From positions 1-64,000 of the forward strand of contig DASZNF010000035.1 of NCBI GenBank assembly GCA_035551355.1: 64,000 nt of DNA, in the 5' to 3' direction. The notes under the pieces were generated by a model. The model saw only the letters and a program-made list of their open reading frames with translations, was not told the DNA's origin and ran no database searches. This document shows, piece by piece, positions 1-11,076 of this stretch. The number at the start of each line of letters is the position of its first letter. Position 1 is the first letter of the stretch. The position numbers were made by a program, and so were the translations under genes. The DNA is from DATATV01 sp035551355. GTDB taxonomy: Bacteria > Actinomycetota > Actinomycetes > Mycobacteriales > Pseudonocardiaceae.

Positions 1-1056
1 CGGACCGCCCGGGTTCTCGGTGGCCAGCGCCTGATTGACCGCGACGAACGGCCGCATCCGCCGCTCGTAGGCCGCGAACGCCTGCCCGTACTCGCCCCGC
101 CTCAACTCGTCGGCGAGCACATAGGCGCCGACCAACGCCAGACTGGTCCCCTGCCCCGACAACGCCGAGGCGCAGTACCCGGCGTCCCCGACCAACGCCA
201 CCCGCCCGCTCGTCCAGCGGTCCATGCGAATCTGCGCCATGGCATCGAAATAGAAGTGCGGCGCACCGTCCATTGCGGACAGAAGGGTCGGCACGCGCCA
301 GCCCACCCCGCCCAGCCGCTCGGCAACGATCTGCTTCTGCTGCTGGATGTTCCGCGGGTCGTAGGTCAACGGCTCCGCGGCAAATCCCAGGGTGACCCGT
401 AATTCGGTGTTGTCCCGCACCGGATAGATCGCGCCCCCGGTCCCGGATTCCGGGTCGTGGAACCACAGCTGCCAGTTGTCCAGCCCCAGCACGTTGTCCA
501 TCGGAAAAATCGCCAGGTACTGCCCCAGATGCGCGCTGAACTCCCGCTCCGCACCGAACACCAGCCGGCGCACCACGGAATGCGGACCATCCGCCCCGAT
601 CACCAGATCAAAGGTCCGCGCGGCACCCGACCCGAACTCGACCCGAACCCCACTTTCGTCCTGTGCCAACGAAACCACCGAGTCATCGAAGACGTATTCG
701 ACCTTGTCCCGGGTCGCCCGGTGCACCATCGCCACCAGATCCTCCCGCAACAACTCGACATCCTCGCTGTCCAACCGCCCACTGCTGAACGTCGACTCCT
801 CGGACCGGAACAACTCGTTTCCCGCACCGTCCACCATGGACATTCCCCGCATCCGCGTGCGCGCCGCCCGAACGAGCTCCCCGAGCCCCATCCGATCCAC
901 CACATCGAGCGCGACCCCGCGGACGTCGACCGCCTGCCCGCCCACCCGCGGCCCGGGCGCCCGCTCCACCACGGTCACCGAGAACCCGCTCCGCCGCAGC
1001 CAGTAGGCCATCGCCGGACCGGCGATCCCGGCCCCGGACACCAGAACACTCCGCAT
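1..1056 (-). CDS. FAD-dependent monooxygenase (3' end beyond window)
   Basis: The 352 visible codons encode a class A flavoprotein monooxygenase of the PHBH/TetX-like kind, which would hydroxylate an aromatic or polyketide substrate using NAD(P)H and O2. The N-terminus carries the dinucleotide motif GAGIAGPA (residues 8-15). The mid-region has VIGADGPHSVVRR, the DG motif shared by these enzymes, and near the edge is GDAGYCASALSGQGTSLAL, the GD motif that contacts FAD ribityl phosphate. The ATG at 1056 has a GGAGG Shine-Dalgarno 5-10 nt upstream. The C-terminus lies left of base 1. It is divergent from the GntR/TetR regulator at 1187, which probably controls it. The substrate cannot be told from sequence. 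Confidence 0.9.
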   Translation of the reverse strand, partial: MRSVLVSGAGIAGPAMAYWLRRSGFSVTVVERAPGPRVGGQAVDVRGVALDVVDRMGLGELVRAARTRMRGMSMVDGAGNELFRSEESTFSSGRLDSEDVELLREDLVAMVHRATRDKVEYVFDDSVVSLAQDESGVRVEFGSGAARTFDLVIGADGPHSVVRRLVFGAEREFSAHLGQYLAIFPMDNVLGLDNWQLWFHDPESGTGGAIYPVRDNTELRVTLGFAAEPLTYDPRNIQQQKQIVAERLGGVGWRVPTLLSAMDGAPHFYFDAMAQIRMDRWTSGRVALVGDAGYCASALSGQGTSLALVGAYVLADELRRGEYGQAFAAYERRMRPFVAVNQALATENPGGP

Positions 1057-1142
1057 CGTGCACCTCCATCGGGATACGCTGTACGCAACCTGCCTCACCC
1101 GACAAACAATGCACAGAACGGCGTTTCAGTGCCAAAACTGGC

Positions 1143-1173
1143 CTAGCACAGTAGCTGGGCTGTACTAGCACAG
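1143..1173. promoter_or_regulatory. Putative GntR-type operator, repeated box
   Basis: The 130-bp divergent gap holds CTAGCACAG twice (1143-1151 and 1165-1173), 22 bp apart, about two helical turns. The second copy sits in a near-palindrome CTGTACTAGCACAG (1160-1173, 12 of 14 symmetric). This fits the half-sites of GntR-family operators and lies 14 bp before the start of a GntR-domain gene. Binding is inferred. Confidence 0.5.
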
Positions 1174-1186
1174 ACAGGACCGGCTC

Positions 1187-2104
1187 ATGGCCGCCGAACC
1201 GCGCTACCGCAGCATCGCCGCGGAACTCCGTCGCCGCATCACCCAGGGCGAACTGGTCCCCGGCGGCAAGGTCCCCTCCACCCGCCGAATCGCCACCGAG
1301 TGGGGCGTCGCGACGGCCACCGCCACCAAGGCTTTGGCGCTCCTGCGCGATGAAGGTCTGGTCCGTCCCGAGCCACGTTCCGGCACCGTGGTCGCCGGCC
1401 CCAGCCGCCCGCCGGTTGGGAAGTCTCGCCCCCGCCAACCGGACCTCACCCGCGACCGAATCATCCGCGCCGCCATCGCCATAGCCGACACCGAAGGCCT
1501 GGCCGTGCTGTCGATGCGCGGCGTGGCGGCCCGCCTCGGCGTGGCCACCATGGCCCCCTACCGATACGTGACCGGAAAAGACGAGCTGATCGTCCTGATG
1601 TCCGACGCCGCCTACGGCGAACACGGTTACCCGGCCCGGCTGCCCGGCGGCTGGCGCGCCCAACTCGAACTGTGCGCCCGCACGCTGTGGGCGGTGCACA
1701 AACACCATCCCTGGCTGGCCCAGCTCGCGCCGATCACCAGACCCATGCCGCTGCCCAACCTGGCCACCCACGCCGAAATCGCTCTGACCGCACTGGCGCC
1801 GTTCGAGCTGAACGCAGCCGACCTGTGCGACCTGCATGTGCTGTTCTTCAGCTTCATCCAAGGCATGGCCATCCACCTGGAACGCGAACAACACGCGCTG
1901 GCCGCATCCGGCCTCACCGAAGAAGACTGGATCGACAACCAGGCCCCGGCACTGGCCGCCATCATGAACTCCGGCCGCCACCCCAGCTTCGCCAGAATGC
2001 TCACCGAACTGGCCGAAACCGGCTACGACCTGATCCTGGACAACCTCTTCGAGTTGGGCCTGCGCTCACTCCTGGACGGCCTGGCCATTCGCCTGAGTCG
2101 GTGA
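1187..2104 (+). CDS. GntR-TetR fusion transcriptional regulator
   Basis: The 305-residue protein joins two DNA-binding families. Residues 1-70 form a GntR winged helix (YRSIAAELRRRITQGEL, then VPSTRRIATEWGVATATATK). Residues about 85-135 form a TetR helix-turn-helix (LSMRGVAARLGVATMAPYRY), followed by an all-helical TetR_C-type ligand and dimer domain. This architecture is known from actinobacteria and usually represses an adjacent efflux or modifying-enzyme gene. It is divergent from the FAD monooxygenase across an operator-like repeat, so autoregulation plus control of the monooxygenase is the simplest model. The ATG at 1187 begins exactly where GntR homology starts. Confidence 0.88.
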   Translation: MAAEPRYRSIAAELRRRITQGELVPGGKVPSTRRIATEWGVATATATKALALLRDEGLVRPEPRSGTVVAGPSRPPVGKSRPRQPDLTRDRIIRAAIAIADTEGLAVLSMRGVAARLGVATMAPYRYVTGKDELIVLMSDAAYGEHGYPARLPGGWRAQLELCARTLWAVHKHHPWLAQLAPITRPMPLPNLATHAEIALTALAPFELNAADLCDLHVLFFSFIQGMAIHLEREQHALAASGLTEEDWIDNQAPALAAIMNSGRHPSFARMLTELAETGYDLILDNLFELGLRSLLDGLAIRLSR

Positions 2105-2217
2105 CTCGATGGGGTCAGTGGCACGTGGGGGTGACGAGAGCACCAGTCGTCGCCGACCGCGTGAACACCACGCCTGATAACGGAAATGGAATTGTCGCAG
2201 TCCGTAGGGTCTGAGCT

Positions 2218-2700
2218 GTGACCAGCATCGGCCCATTGCTTGCGGCGTATGACGAGCAACTTCGCGGGATACCCGCCAACCCACGCGCGGAGTGAGATGC
2301 GAGCAGGACGGCCCCCTTTTTACGCGTCGTCGGCCAGTTCCGTGGCTTCATCGCCACGCCTCGGGACATCGGAACGAGCGGCGTGGAACTGGATCGGCTG
2401 ATCGCCCGGCAGCGCGAGTATTTCGCCGAGCGGGACGAAGCGGTCGAATGGAAGACCCGTGCTCATGACCTGCCACCTGACCTCCCCGATCGCCTACGGG
2501 CGGCTGGCTTTTTGCCCGAAGAAGAAGAAACGGTGTTCATCGGGCGCACCGCGAATATGAGCACGCAGCCAGCGCCACCGGCTGCCGTTGTGCTGCGCCA
2601 GGTCACGGCGGATCACGACCTGCGTCGAATTGCGGCCATGGAGTCGGCGGTGTGGGGTGAGGACTGGAGCTGGCTCGGAGATGACCTGAGATCAGGATCC
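2218..2700 (+). pseudogene. Decayed GNAT N-acetyltransferase
   Basis: Reading from GTG 2218, the frame encodes a GNAT-like start (TSIGPLLAAYDEQLRGIPAN) and meets TGA at 2293-2295. The expected continuation (VRCEQDGPLF) lies in another frame from 2292, then returns to the first frame after a C/T homopolymer at 2312-2321 (LRVVGQF). One missing base near 2289 and one extra T near 2320 explain this. Good GNAT sequence then continues (ELDRLIARQREYF, EAVEWKTRAHDLP, LRRIAAMESAVWGEDWSWL) to about 2690. The acetyl-CoA-binding half that should follow is not recognisable before the convergent ATPase gene begins at 2809. I call it a pseudogene with two frameshifts and 3' loss. An ATG at 2383 could still express a fragment. 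Confidence 0.7.
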
Positions 2701-2808
2701 GCCCGGTGGGCACCCGTCGTCTGGCTGCGGGTGGTTCCCGATGAGCGGCGACTCGATCGCCACTCAAGGATCGTGGGATCGCGCTCCGGGTGCAGCGCGC
2801 CCGCACAG

Positions 2809-4071
2809 TTATGGTCCGAGAGCCGAGATCGGTACGACATGGACACCGTCGGCTCGTTTGCCGCCCCCTCCGGTCGCGGTCACCACCACAAGCGCAGAGG
2901 GGTCGCCGTGCTTTGCAGTGTCCACGTTCGCCGCGAAGTCGAGGAGGCTTGTCGCAGCCCGATCGATAACGGTCTGATCGCCAGTCAGTTTGACCTCGAA
3001 CGCGGCCCAGCCGTCCGGTGTTTCGATGACGGCGTCGACTTCTTTGCGGCCATGGGACTCCCGCCAGGAGTACACCGCGCCGTCGAGCGGCTGCGCGTAG
3101 ATGCGGAGGTCGCGCATGGCCATCGCTTCGAAGTGGAGTCCGGCGGCCTCGATATCGGCCAGCAGACCCTTCGATCCGACCCGTAGTGCCGCGGTGCCCA
3201 GTGACGGGTCAATGAAGTAGCGGACCGGCGCCTCCCGTAGTTCGGTGCGCGATCGCATGTGCGGTTTCCACGTCGGCGAGTTCTCCGTCAGCTTGAGCCG
3301 ATCGAGTGCGTCGAGGTACGAATTCACCGTCTCCCTGGCCGGCGTCCGGCCGTCAGCGCCGGCGATGTCTGCGCCGAGTGCGCTGATTTTGATCGCAGTG
3401 CCGACCGATCGTCCCAGCGATTTGAGCGTACGGCGTAGTCGGTCAGGAGCGCGCCGGCCGACCCCGAGGTCTGGAAGATCTACCTCGACAATCTGGGTGA
3501 GATAGTCGGCAAGCCAGCCCCGGGCGGTCCGCTCTGACTGGTCGAGCAGCGCTGGCCAGCCACCGACGACGATTCGTTCCAGGAGGCCCGGGACAGTCAT
3601 TGCGGTCCGCTTAGCTCTTTGCTCGGTGCCACCCAGTAGGGCGGCGAGCGACACCTCGCCCGTTGAGTGGCCCGACTCGAACAGACTCATCGGTCTCATC
3701 CGGAGAGTGCCGATGCGGCCCGCGCCTGAGTGCAACTCGCGCTCGTCTCTCGGGGTGGCTGAGCCGGTGAGGATGTACAGGCCACGACGGCGGAGGTCAT
3801 CAACATGCCGGCGCACCTGGTCCCAGATCTCGGGTGCACGCTGCCACTCATCGAAGAGGATCGGTGTCTCTTGATCAAACAGGTCGGCGGGGTTGAGTCC
3901 CAGGAGGGCTCGTGCGTTCGGGTCTGTGTCGAAGCGGACCGAACTCCTCGCCAACTGGAGAGCCGTCTCCGTCTTCCCACAGCCCTTCGGCCCGTCGATG
4001 AGAACAGCACCGATCGAGGTCAGCCGCTCAGACAACTCGCCATCAGCGACGCGAGCACGGTAGTCGAACAT
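2809..4071 (-). CDS. AAA ATPase with DUF4143 domain
   Basis: The 420-residue protein has an N-terminal P-loop of the AAA_14 type: Walker A GPKGCGKT (residues 27-34) and Walker B-like PILFDEW near residue 72. The C-terminal half matches DUF4143, a restriction-endonuclease-like fold; the late motif KEVDAVIE...AAFEVKLT has the D-x-E...E-x-K pattern of PD-(D/E)xK domains. Proteins of this build are scattered in bacteria and archaea. They are suspected of roles in defence or toxin-antitoxin modules, but their function is not established. The gene is convergent with the GNAT remnant and lies in the accessory stretch beside tRNA-Ala. No partner toxin or methylase is visible nearby. Confidence 0.85.
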   Translation of the reverse strand: MFDYRARVADGELSERLTSIGAVLIDGPKGCGKTETALQLARSSVRFDTDPNARALLGLNPADLFDQETPILFDEWQRAPEIWDQVRRHVDDLRRRGLYILTGSATPRDERELHSGAGRIGTLRMRPMSLFESGHSTGEVSLAALLGGTEQRAKRTAMTVPGLLERIVVGGWPALLDQSERTARGWLADYLTQIVEVDLPDLGVGRRAPDRLRRTLKSLGRSVGTAIKISALGADIAGADGRTPARETVNSYLDALDRLKLTENSPTWKPHMRSRTELREAPVRYFIDPSLGTAALRVGSKGLLADIEAAGLHFEAMAMRDLRIYAQPLDGAVYSWRESHGRKEVDAVIETPDGWAAFEVKLTGDQTVIDRAATSLLDFAANVDTAKHGDPSALVVVTATGGGGKRADGVHVVPISALGP

Positions 4072-4535
4072 GCCACCAGTCTAGCTTTCCGACGAGATCA
4101 ACTGGCGGTTTTCGTCATAGTCAACTTGTTGTTTTTGACACGATGGACTGGCTTTTTTCGACAACAGCTGTCAGGCTCAGCGCCTCGCACAGACCCGCGG
4201 CTTGCCCGCCAAGATCGCTGTCACCGTGGTGAAGCGGCCTGAGCACAAGCCCCCTGGAATAACTACTGCCCGACCGCGACAGAGTGCTGGACCCTCGACC
4301 ACCCGACACCCCTGGCCACCCGCAACAATGACGCGGCCGGTGACCACGATGGGGAGGAAGCCGGTGAGCCACGACGCATGGCACCCGCGGTTCCCGCGAG
4401 CCCACTGTCCACCTGATCGCCGATCTCCCGGGTTCTACCCGACGCTCGACGAGTTGGAGACGCAAGATCTTGTCCCTGATGCGGTTCGCGCAATGACACA
4501 CAACGCCAACCAGACCCGCAGGTCAGTCATATGGG
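4072..4535. other. Gene-free stretch 3' of tRNA-Ala
   Basis: I see no supported gene here. The part next to the ATPase gene (4075-4160) is clearly more AT-rich than the surroundings and should hold that gene's promoter. The remainder has open frames on both strands with no recognisable domain. It abuts the 3' end of tRNA-Ala, a usual integration site, but I found no repeat of the tRNA 3' end. Confidence 0.5.
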
Positions 4536-4608
4536 TGGAGACGAGGGGAATCGAACCCCTAACCCCCGCCTTGCAAAGGCGGTGCTCTGCCAATTGAGCT
4601 ACGTCCCC
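4536..4608 (-). tRNA. tRNA-Ala (TGC anticodon)
   Basis: The minus strand folds into a 73-nt cloverleaf. The acceptor stem GGGGACG pairs with CGTCTCC and includes the G3:U70 wobble that marks alanine tRNAs. The anticodon loop is TTTGCAA (anticodon TGC), the T-loop is TTCGATT and the discriminator is A. CCA is not encoded. The position beside tRNA-Ile and gyrA is standard for actinobacteria. Confidence 0.97.
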
Positions 4609-4645
4609 GGTCGGGTCAGGACCGCCGGTCCTGACCCGGGCTGGC

Positions 4646-4768
4646 TCACTTCTCGGCGGGAGCAGTGGCCTCGCGCCACAGGTCGGCCTCGGCCTTGGCC
4701 GAACGCTGGCGCCGAACGATGAACAGCACGGCACCAGCCACAGCCGCAAGCGCGATGATCTTCTTCAC
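4646..4768 (-). CDS. DLW-39 family mini-protein
   Basis: This 40-residue protein starts at GTG 4768 behind AAGGAGG. It has one membrane-spanning or signal-like segment (IIALAAVAGAVLFIV), a basic patch (RRQRSAK), and the diagnostic AEADLWREAT end. The family is named for a 39-residue length and a conserved Asp-Leu-Trp, and is found beside the gyrA-proximal tRNA genes of actinobacteria. Its function is unknown; it is likely a small membrane-associated protein. A longer upstream frame to 4918 exists but lacks family homology, so I use the short start. Confidence 0.88.
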   Translation of the reverse strand: MKKIIALAAVAGAVLFIVRRQRSAKAEADLWREATAPAEK

Positions 4769-4962
4769 GACAGGAGCCTCCTTGAAACGGCACACAGGAC
4801 CTTGAGAAAGACTATGTAGTTCCCACTGTAGCCCCGAACCCAGGCAGCGAAGCCGCAGACCAGACGCCGGGCTCCCGGCCCGATCCGCGGAAGGTTCGGG
4901 GGATCGTCCCCCTGACAAACACCGTAGCCACCAGCGCGGACGTCCGCTGCCGGAACGGCTCG

Positions 4963-5036
4963 TGGGCCTAGGAGGACTTGAACCTCCGACCTCTTCGTTA
5001 TCAGCGAAGCGCTCTAACCGCCTGAGCTATAGGCCC
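4963..5036 (-). tRNA. tRNA-Ile (GAT anticodon)
   Basis: A 74-nt cloverleaf on the minus strand: acceptor GGGCCTA pairs with TAGGCCC, the anticodon loop is CTGATAA (anticodon GAT), the T-loop is TTCAAGT and the discriminator is A. CCA is not encoded. It follows the DUF3566 gene, as in most actinobacterial origin regions. Confidence 0.97.
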
Positions 5037-5086
5037 CCGGAACACGGAGGACATTACCGTACCTCCGCGTCCGTTCCCAAACCGGG

Positions 5087-6265
5087 TCACTCCCGTTCGG
5101 CCAGGGTCACTTCCAGTCCGCCGGCCAGGTCGGCGGACACGTTGTACACGAACGCGCCCACGGTGGCCAGCGCGGTGAACAGCACGATGTTGATGGCGCC
5201 GATGACCGCGGCGATGCCGAACACGCGCCCCGCCGTGATCAGCGGACCACTGCTGCCGGTCGTCGTGTTCTGCGCGAACTCGGTGTACGTCCCGTTGAGC
5301 TTGTCCCACACGCCCATGCCGTCGAGCACCCCGTACAGCACGCCGACCGCGACCAGCCACACGAAGAACAGCGCGACCGACAGCACGAACGCCAGTTTCA
5401 GCACCGACCACGGGTCGACCCGCTTGACCTGCAGGCTGGCTCGCCGCGGCCCGCGGCCGGGGCGGCGCAGCGCGCTGGGGGCCTGGCTGGGCGGGGTCGA
5501 CGAACCGGCCCGCGGGGACTGGCCGACACCCAGGTTCACCGTGGTGCGGCCCGGGTCGGCCGGCGCGGGGTTGCCGGTGACCACCGGGCGGAAGTTGGTG
5601 GTCGGCGCGGTCGCGTTGGCCCGCTCCTCCATCACTCCGCTGGTGTAGGCGTCCGAACGCGGGCTGCGCTGGTAGCCCCAGTCCTCGAACCGGGTCGCCT
5701 GCTCACCCGTGCTGTGTTCTTCGGCGTACCGGTTGTCCTCGGCCACCCGCTGCCAGGGCGGCGGGGCCGAGGAGGTCACGTCGCCGCCGTCGGTGCCCGA
5801 CTTCGGCCGGTTCACCGGGGTGGTCGGCGCGGCGCTGGCCTTGGGCGCGCCCGAAGCCGCGCCGGAGGTCGTGCCCGAAGCCGCGCTCGCGGCCGTGCCC
5901 GATGCGGTGCTCGCGGCCGCCGGACTCGCCGGTGACGCGGCGGCCGCGCTGGACGTGGACCCGGTCGCCGCACCGGACGCGGCGCTCGCTGCCGCACCCG
6001 AGGCCGTGCCCGCCGGTTTCACCGTCGCGGTCGGACCGGACGAACCAGTCGGGCTGGACGAACCGGCGCCACCGGGCGAACTGGACGAAGGCGAAGACGA
6101 CGGGGTCGAGCCGGCCTTGGCCGAACCGCCGCCGGAAGCGGCGGTGGTCGAACCCGCGGCCGACGACTTCGCTTCCTCCATCGCGATCCGGACGGTCCCG
6201 GATTCCGTGCCACTCGTCTTCTTCGTCGACGAGGATTCGGCTTCCGGCTTCTCGGGCTGGGTCAC
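5087..6265 (-). CDS. DUF3566 transmembrane protein with long disordered N-terminus
   Basis: The 392-residue protein has about 270 residues of Ala/Ser/Thr/Gly/Pro-rich low-complexity sequence. This is followed by the DUF3566 domain: VDPWSVLKLAFVLSVALFF (first helix), a short loop with GTYTEFAQ, and a second hydrophobic stretch ending in YNVSADLAGGLEVTLAE. Both the domain and its place directly after gyrA are conserved in actinobacteria; the function is unknown. The GTG at 6265 is 9 bp after the gyrA stop, so the two are probably co-transcribed. The unusually long low-complexity tail resembles that of a cytosolic scaffold or cell-division partner, but that is speculation. Confidence 0.9.
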   Translation of the reverse strand: MTQPEKPEAESSSTKKTSGTESGTVRIAMEEAKSSAAGSTTAASGGGSAKAGSTPSSSPSSSSPGGAGSSSPTGSSGPTATVKPAGTASGAAASAASGAATGSTSSAAAASPASPAAASTASGTAASAASGTTSGAASGAPKASAAPTTPVNRPKSGTDGGDVTSSAPPPWQRVAEDNRYAEEHSTGEQATRFEDWGYQRSPRSDAYTSGVMEERANATAPTTNFRPVVTGNPAPADPGRTTVNLGVGQSPRAGSSTPPSQAPSALRRPGRGPRRASLQVKRVDPWSVLKLAFVLSVALFFVWLVAVGVLYGVLDGMGVWDKLNGTYTEFAQNTTTGSSGPLITAGRVFGIAAVIGAINIVLFTALATVGAFVYNVSADLAGGLEVTLAERE

Positions 6266-6274
6266 GTGCGGTCC

Positions 6275-8818
<2,544 letters not shown>

Positions 8819-8849
8819 GGTCGGCCTTCCCGGGGTTATGCGTTGTTGG

Positions 8850-8899
8850 CTGACAGAAGATCTTTTTCAACGACCTGACAGAAGATCTTTTCTAACGAC
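8850..8899. repeat. 25-bp tandem repeat between gyrB and gyrA
   Basis: Two adjacent 25-bp copies (8850-8874, 8875-8899) share CTGACAGAAGATCTTTT and the ending AACGAC, differing only at two neighbouring bases. Each carries the palindrome AAGATCTT. They are AT-rich islands in a GC-rich operon. Together with the hairpin at 8893-8914 they fill almost the whole gyrB-gyrA gap. Confidence 0.85.
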
Positions 8900-8914
8900 G
8901 CTGTGGCGTCGTTA
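8893..8914 (-). terminator. Hairpin at the gyrB stop
   Basis: TAACGACGC and GCGTCGTTA form a perfect 9-bp stem with a four-base loop. It starts in the gyrB stop codon and, on the gyrB strand, is followed by AGAAAAGATCTT rather than a T run. It could be a weak terminator, an mRNA processing or stability element, or an attenuator between gyrB and gyrA. Confidence 0.55.
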
Positions 8915-10870
8915 GACATCCAGGAACCTGACATCCTTCGCGTTGCGGACGATGAACGAGCGGCGGGCTTCCACGTCCTCGCCCATCAGCACGGAGAACA
9001 ACTCGTCCGCGGTGGCCGCGTCGTCCAGGGTCACCTGGCGCAGCAGCCGGTTGCTCGGGTCCATGGTGGTTTCCCACAGTTCCTGGGCGTTCATCTCGCC
9101 AAGACCCTTGTACCGCTGGATGCCGTCGTCCTTGTTGATCTTCCGGCCGGCCGCCAGCCCCTGCTCCAGCAGCGCGTCGCGCTCCCGGTCGGAGTAGGCG
9201 TACTCCGGCTCGGCCCGCTGCCACTTGATCTTGAACAGCGGCGGGCAGGACAGGTACACGTGCCCGTTCTCGATCAACGGCCTCATGAACCGGAACAACA
9301 GGGTCAGCAGCAGGGTGGAGATGTGCTGGCCGTCCACGTCGGCGTCGGCCATCAGCACGATCTTGTGGTACTTGAGCTTGGCCAGGTCGAACTCGTCGTG
9401 GATGCCGGTGCCCAGCGCGGTGATCAGGCTCTGCACCTCGGTGTTCTTCAGCACCCGGTCGATGCGGGCCTTCTCCACGTTGATGATCTTGCCCCGGATC
9501 GGCAGGATCGCCTGGTACAGCGAGTCCCGGCCCTCCTTGGCCGAGCCGCCGGCCGAGTCGCCCTCCACGATGTAGAGCTCGCACTCGGCCGGGTTGTTCG
9601 ACCGGCAGTCCTTGAGCTTGCCGGGCAGGCCGCCGATGTCCAGCGCGGTCTTGCGGCGCACCAGCTCGCGGGCCTTGCGCGCGGCCATCCGGGCCTGGGC
9701 CGAGGACACCGCCTTGGTGATGATCGACTTGGCGTCGGCCGGGCTGCGGTCGAACCAGTCGGCCAGCCACTCGTTGCAGGTGCTCTGCACGAACGACTTG
9801 GCCTCGGTGTTGCCCAGCTTGGTCTTGGTCTGGCCCTCGAACTGCGGTTCCTTGAGCTTGACCGAGATGATCGCGGCCAGGCCCTCGCGCACGTCGTCGC
9901 CGGAGAGGTTGGCGTCCTTGTCCTTGAGGTACTTCTTGTCCCGCGCGTACTGGTTGATCACCCGGGTCAGCGCGGCCCGGAAGCCCTCCTCGTGGGTGCC
10001 GCCCTCGTGCGTGTTGATCGTGTTGGCGAAGGTGAACACCGACTCCGAGTACCCGGTGTTCCACTGCATGGCGACCTCGACCTCGATGTCGTCGCCCTTG
10101 GCGTCGAACGCGATCACGTTGCGGTGCACGGCTTCGCGGGTGGCGTTGATGTGCCGGACGAAGTCCTCCAGCCCACCCGGGTAGTGGAAGGTGCGGGTCC
10201 GGGTGCGGCCGGCGTCGACGTCCTCCTCGCCCTCGGTCAGCCGCTCGTCGCGCATGACGATGGTCAGGCCCTTGTTCAGGAAGGCCATTTCCTGCAGCCG
10301 GCGGGCCACCGTCTCGGCGTTGTACTCGGTGGTCTCGAAGATGTCCGGGTCGGCCCAGTAGGTGATGGTGGTGCCGGTTCGGCCGGTCGGTTCGCCCTGC
10401 TTTATCGCGTGCGCGGGCGCGGAGTGCTCGTAGGACTGGGTCCAGGTGTAGCCGTCCCGGCAGATCTCGACGTCCAGCCGCGTGGACAGCGCGTTCACCA
10501 CGGAGACGCCGACGCCGTGCAGACCGCCGGACACCGCGTAGGAGTCGCCGCCGAACTTGCCCCCGGAGTGCAGCGTCGTCATGATCACCTCGAGGGCCGG
10601 GCGCTTCTCCACCGGGTGCATGTCCACCGGGATGCCACGGCCGTCGTCGGTGACCTGGATGCCGCCGTCGGCCCGCAGCACCACGTCGACCCGGCTGGCG
10701 AAGCCGGCCATCGCCTCGTCGACGCCGTTGTCCACCACTTCCCAGATAAGATGGTGCAGGCCGCGCTCACCGGTGGACCCGATGTACATGCCGGGCCGCT
10801 TGCGGACGGCTTCCAGACCTTCAAGGACGGTGATCGACGATGCGTTGTACTCGTTCTTGTTGGCTGCCAC
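8912..10870 (-). CDS. gyrB: DNA gyrase subunit B
   Basis: GyrB is the ATPase subunit of gyrase. The GHKL fold is seen in EVVDNGVDEA, DDGRGIPVD and GGLHGVGVSVVNALS. The Toprim domain has EGDSAGGSA and the metal-binding MADADVDGQHI. The end, DVRFLDV, is typical. I take GTG 10870 (AANKNEYNASSITVLEG) as the start because it matches the usual family N-terminus and GAGGAG lies upstream. An in-frame ATG at 10927 would add 19 residues but has no Shine-Dalgarno. The gene is co-directional with the whole dnaA-to-gyrA block. Confidence 0.97.
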   Translation of the reverse strand: MAANKNEYNASSITVLEGLEAVRKRPGMYIGSTGERGLHHLIWEVVDNGVDEAMAGFASRVDVVLRADGGIQVTDDGRGIPVDMHPVEKRPALEVIMTTLHSGGKFGGDSYAVSGGLHGVGVSVVNALSTRLDVEICRDGYTWTQSYEHSAPAHAIKQGEPTGRTGTTITYWADPDIFETTEYNAETVARRLQEMAFLNKGLTIVMRDERLTEGEEDVDAGRTRTRTFHYPGGLEDFVRHINATREAVHRNVIAFDAKGDDIEVEVAMQWNTGYSESVFTFANTINTHEGGTHEEGFRAALTRVINQYARDKKYLKDKDANLSGDDVREGLAAIISVKLKEPQFEGQTKTKLGNTEAKSFVQSTCNEWLADWFDRSPADAKSIITKAVSSAQARMAARKARELVRRKTALDIGGLPGKLKDCRSNNPAECELYIVEGDSAGGSAKEGRDSLYQAILPIRGKIINVEKARIDRVLKNTEVQSLITALGTGIHDEFDLAKLKYHKIVLMADADVDGQHISTLLLTLLFRFMRPLIENGHVYLSCPPLFKIKWQRAEPEYAYSDRERDALLEQGLAAGRKINKDDGIQRYKGLGEMNAQELWETTMDPSNRLLRQVTLDDAATADELFSVLMGEDVEARRSFIVRNAKDVRFLDV

Positions 10871-11076
10871 AGGGCCTCGCTGTCTCCTCGAACCGACTCG
10901 CACGACTGGACCGTCCATCTCGCTCATTCCAGTCTACTTGACCACCCGTTCAGAAGTGGGCCAAGGACACCCCTGAAAAGCTCACAGAGCGACGGATCCG
11001 ATCCGATGAGTGTGCGCACGGCGGCAACAGCGTTCGAAACACTCTGCGTCGCCGTCAGGCGGAGCCCCGCCGGGCG

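Noticed and set aside
4202..4597. Open frame 4202-4597 overlapping tRNA-Ala
   Set aside because: It reads through a tRNA gene and shows no domain.
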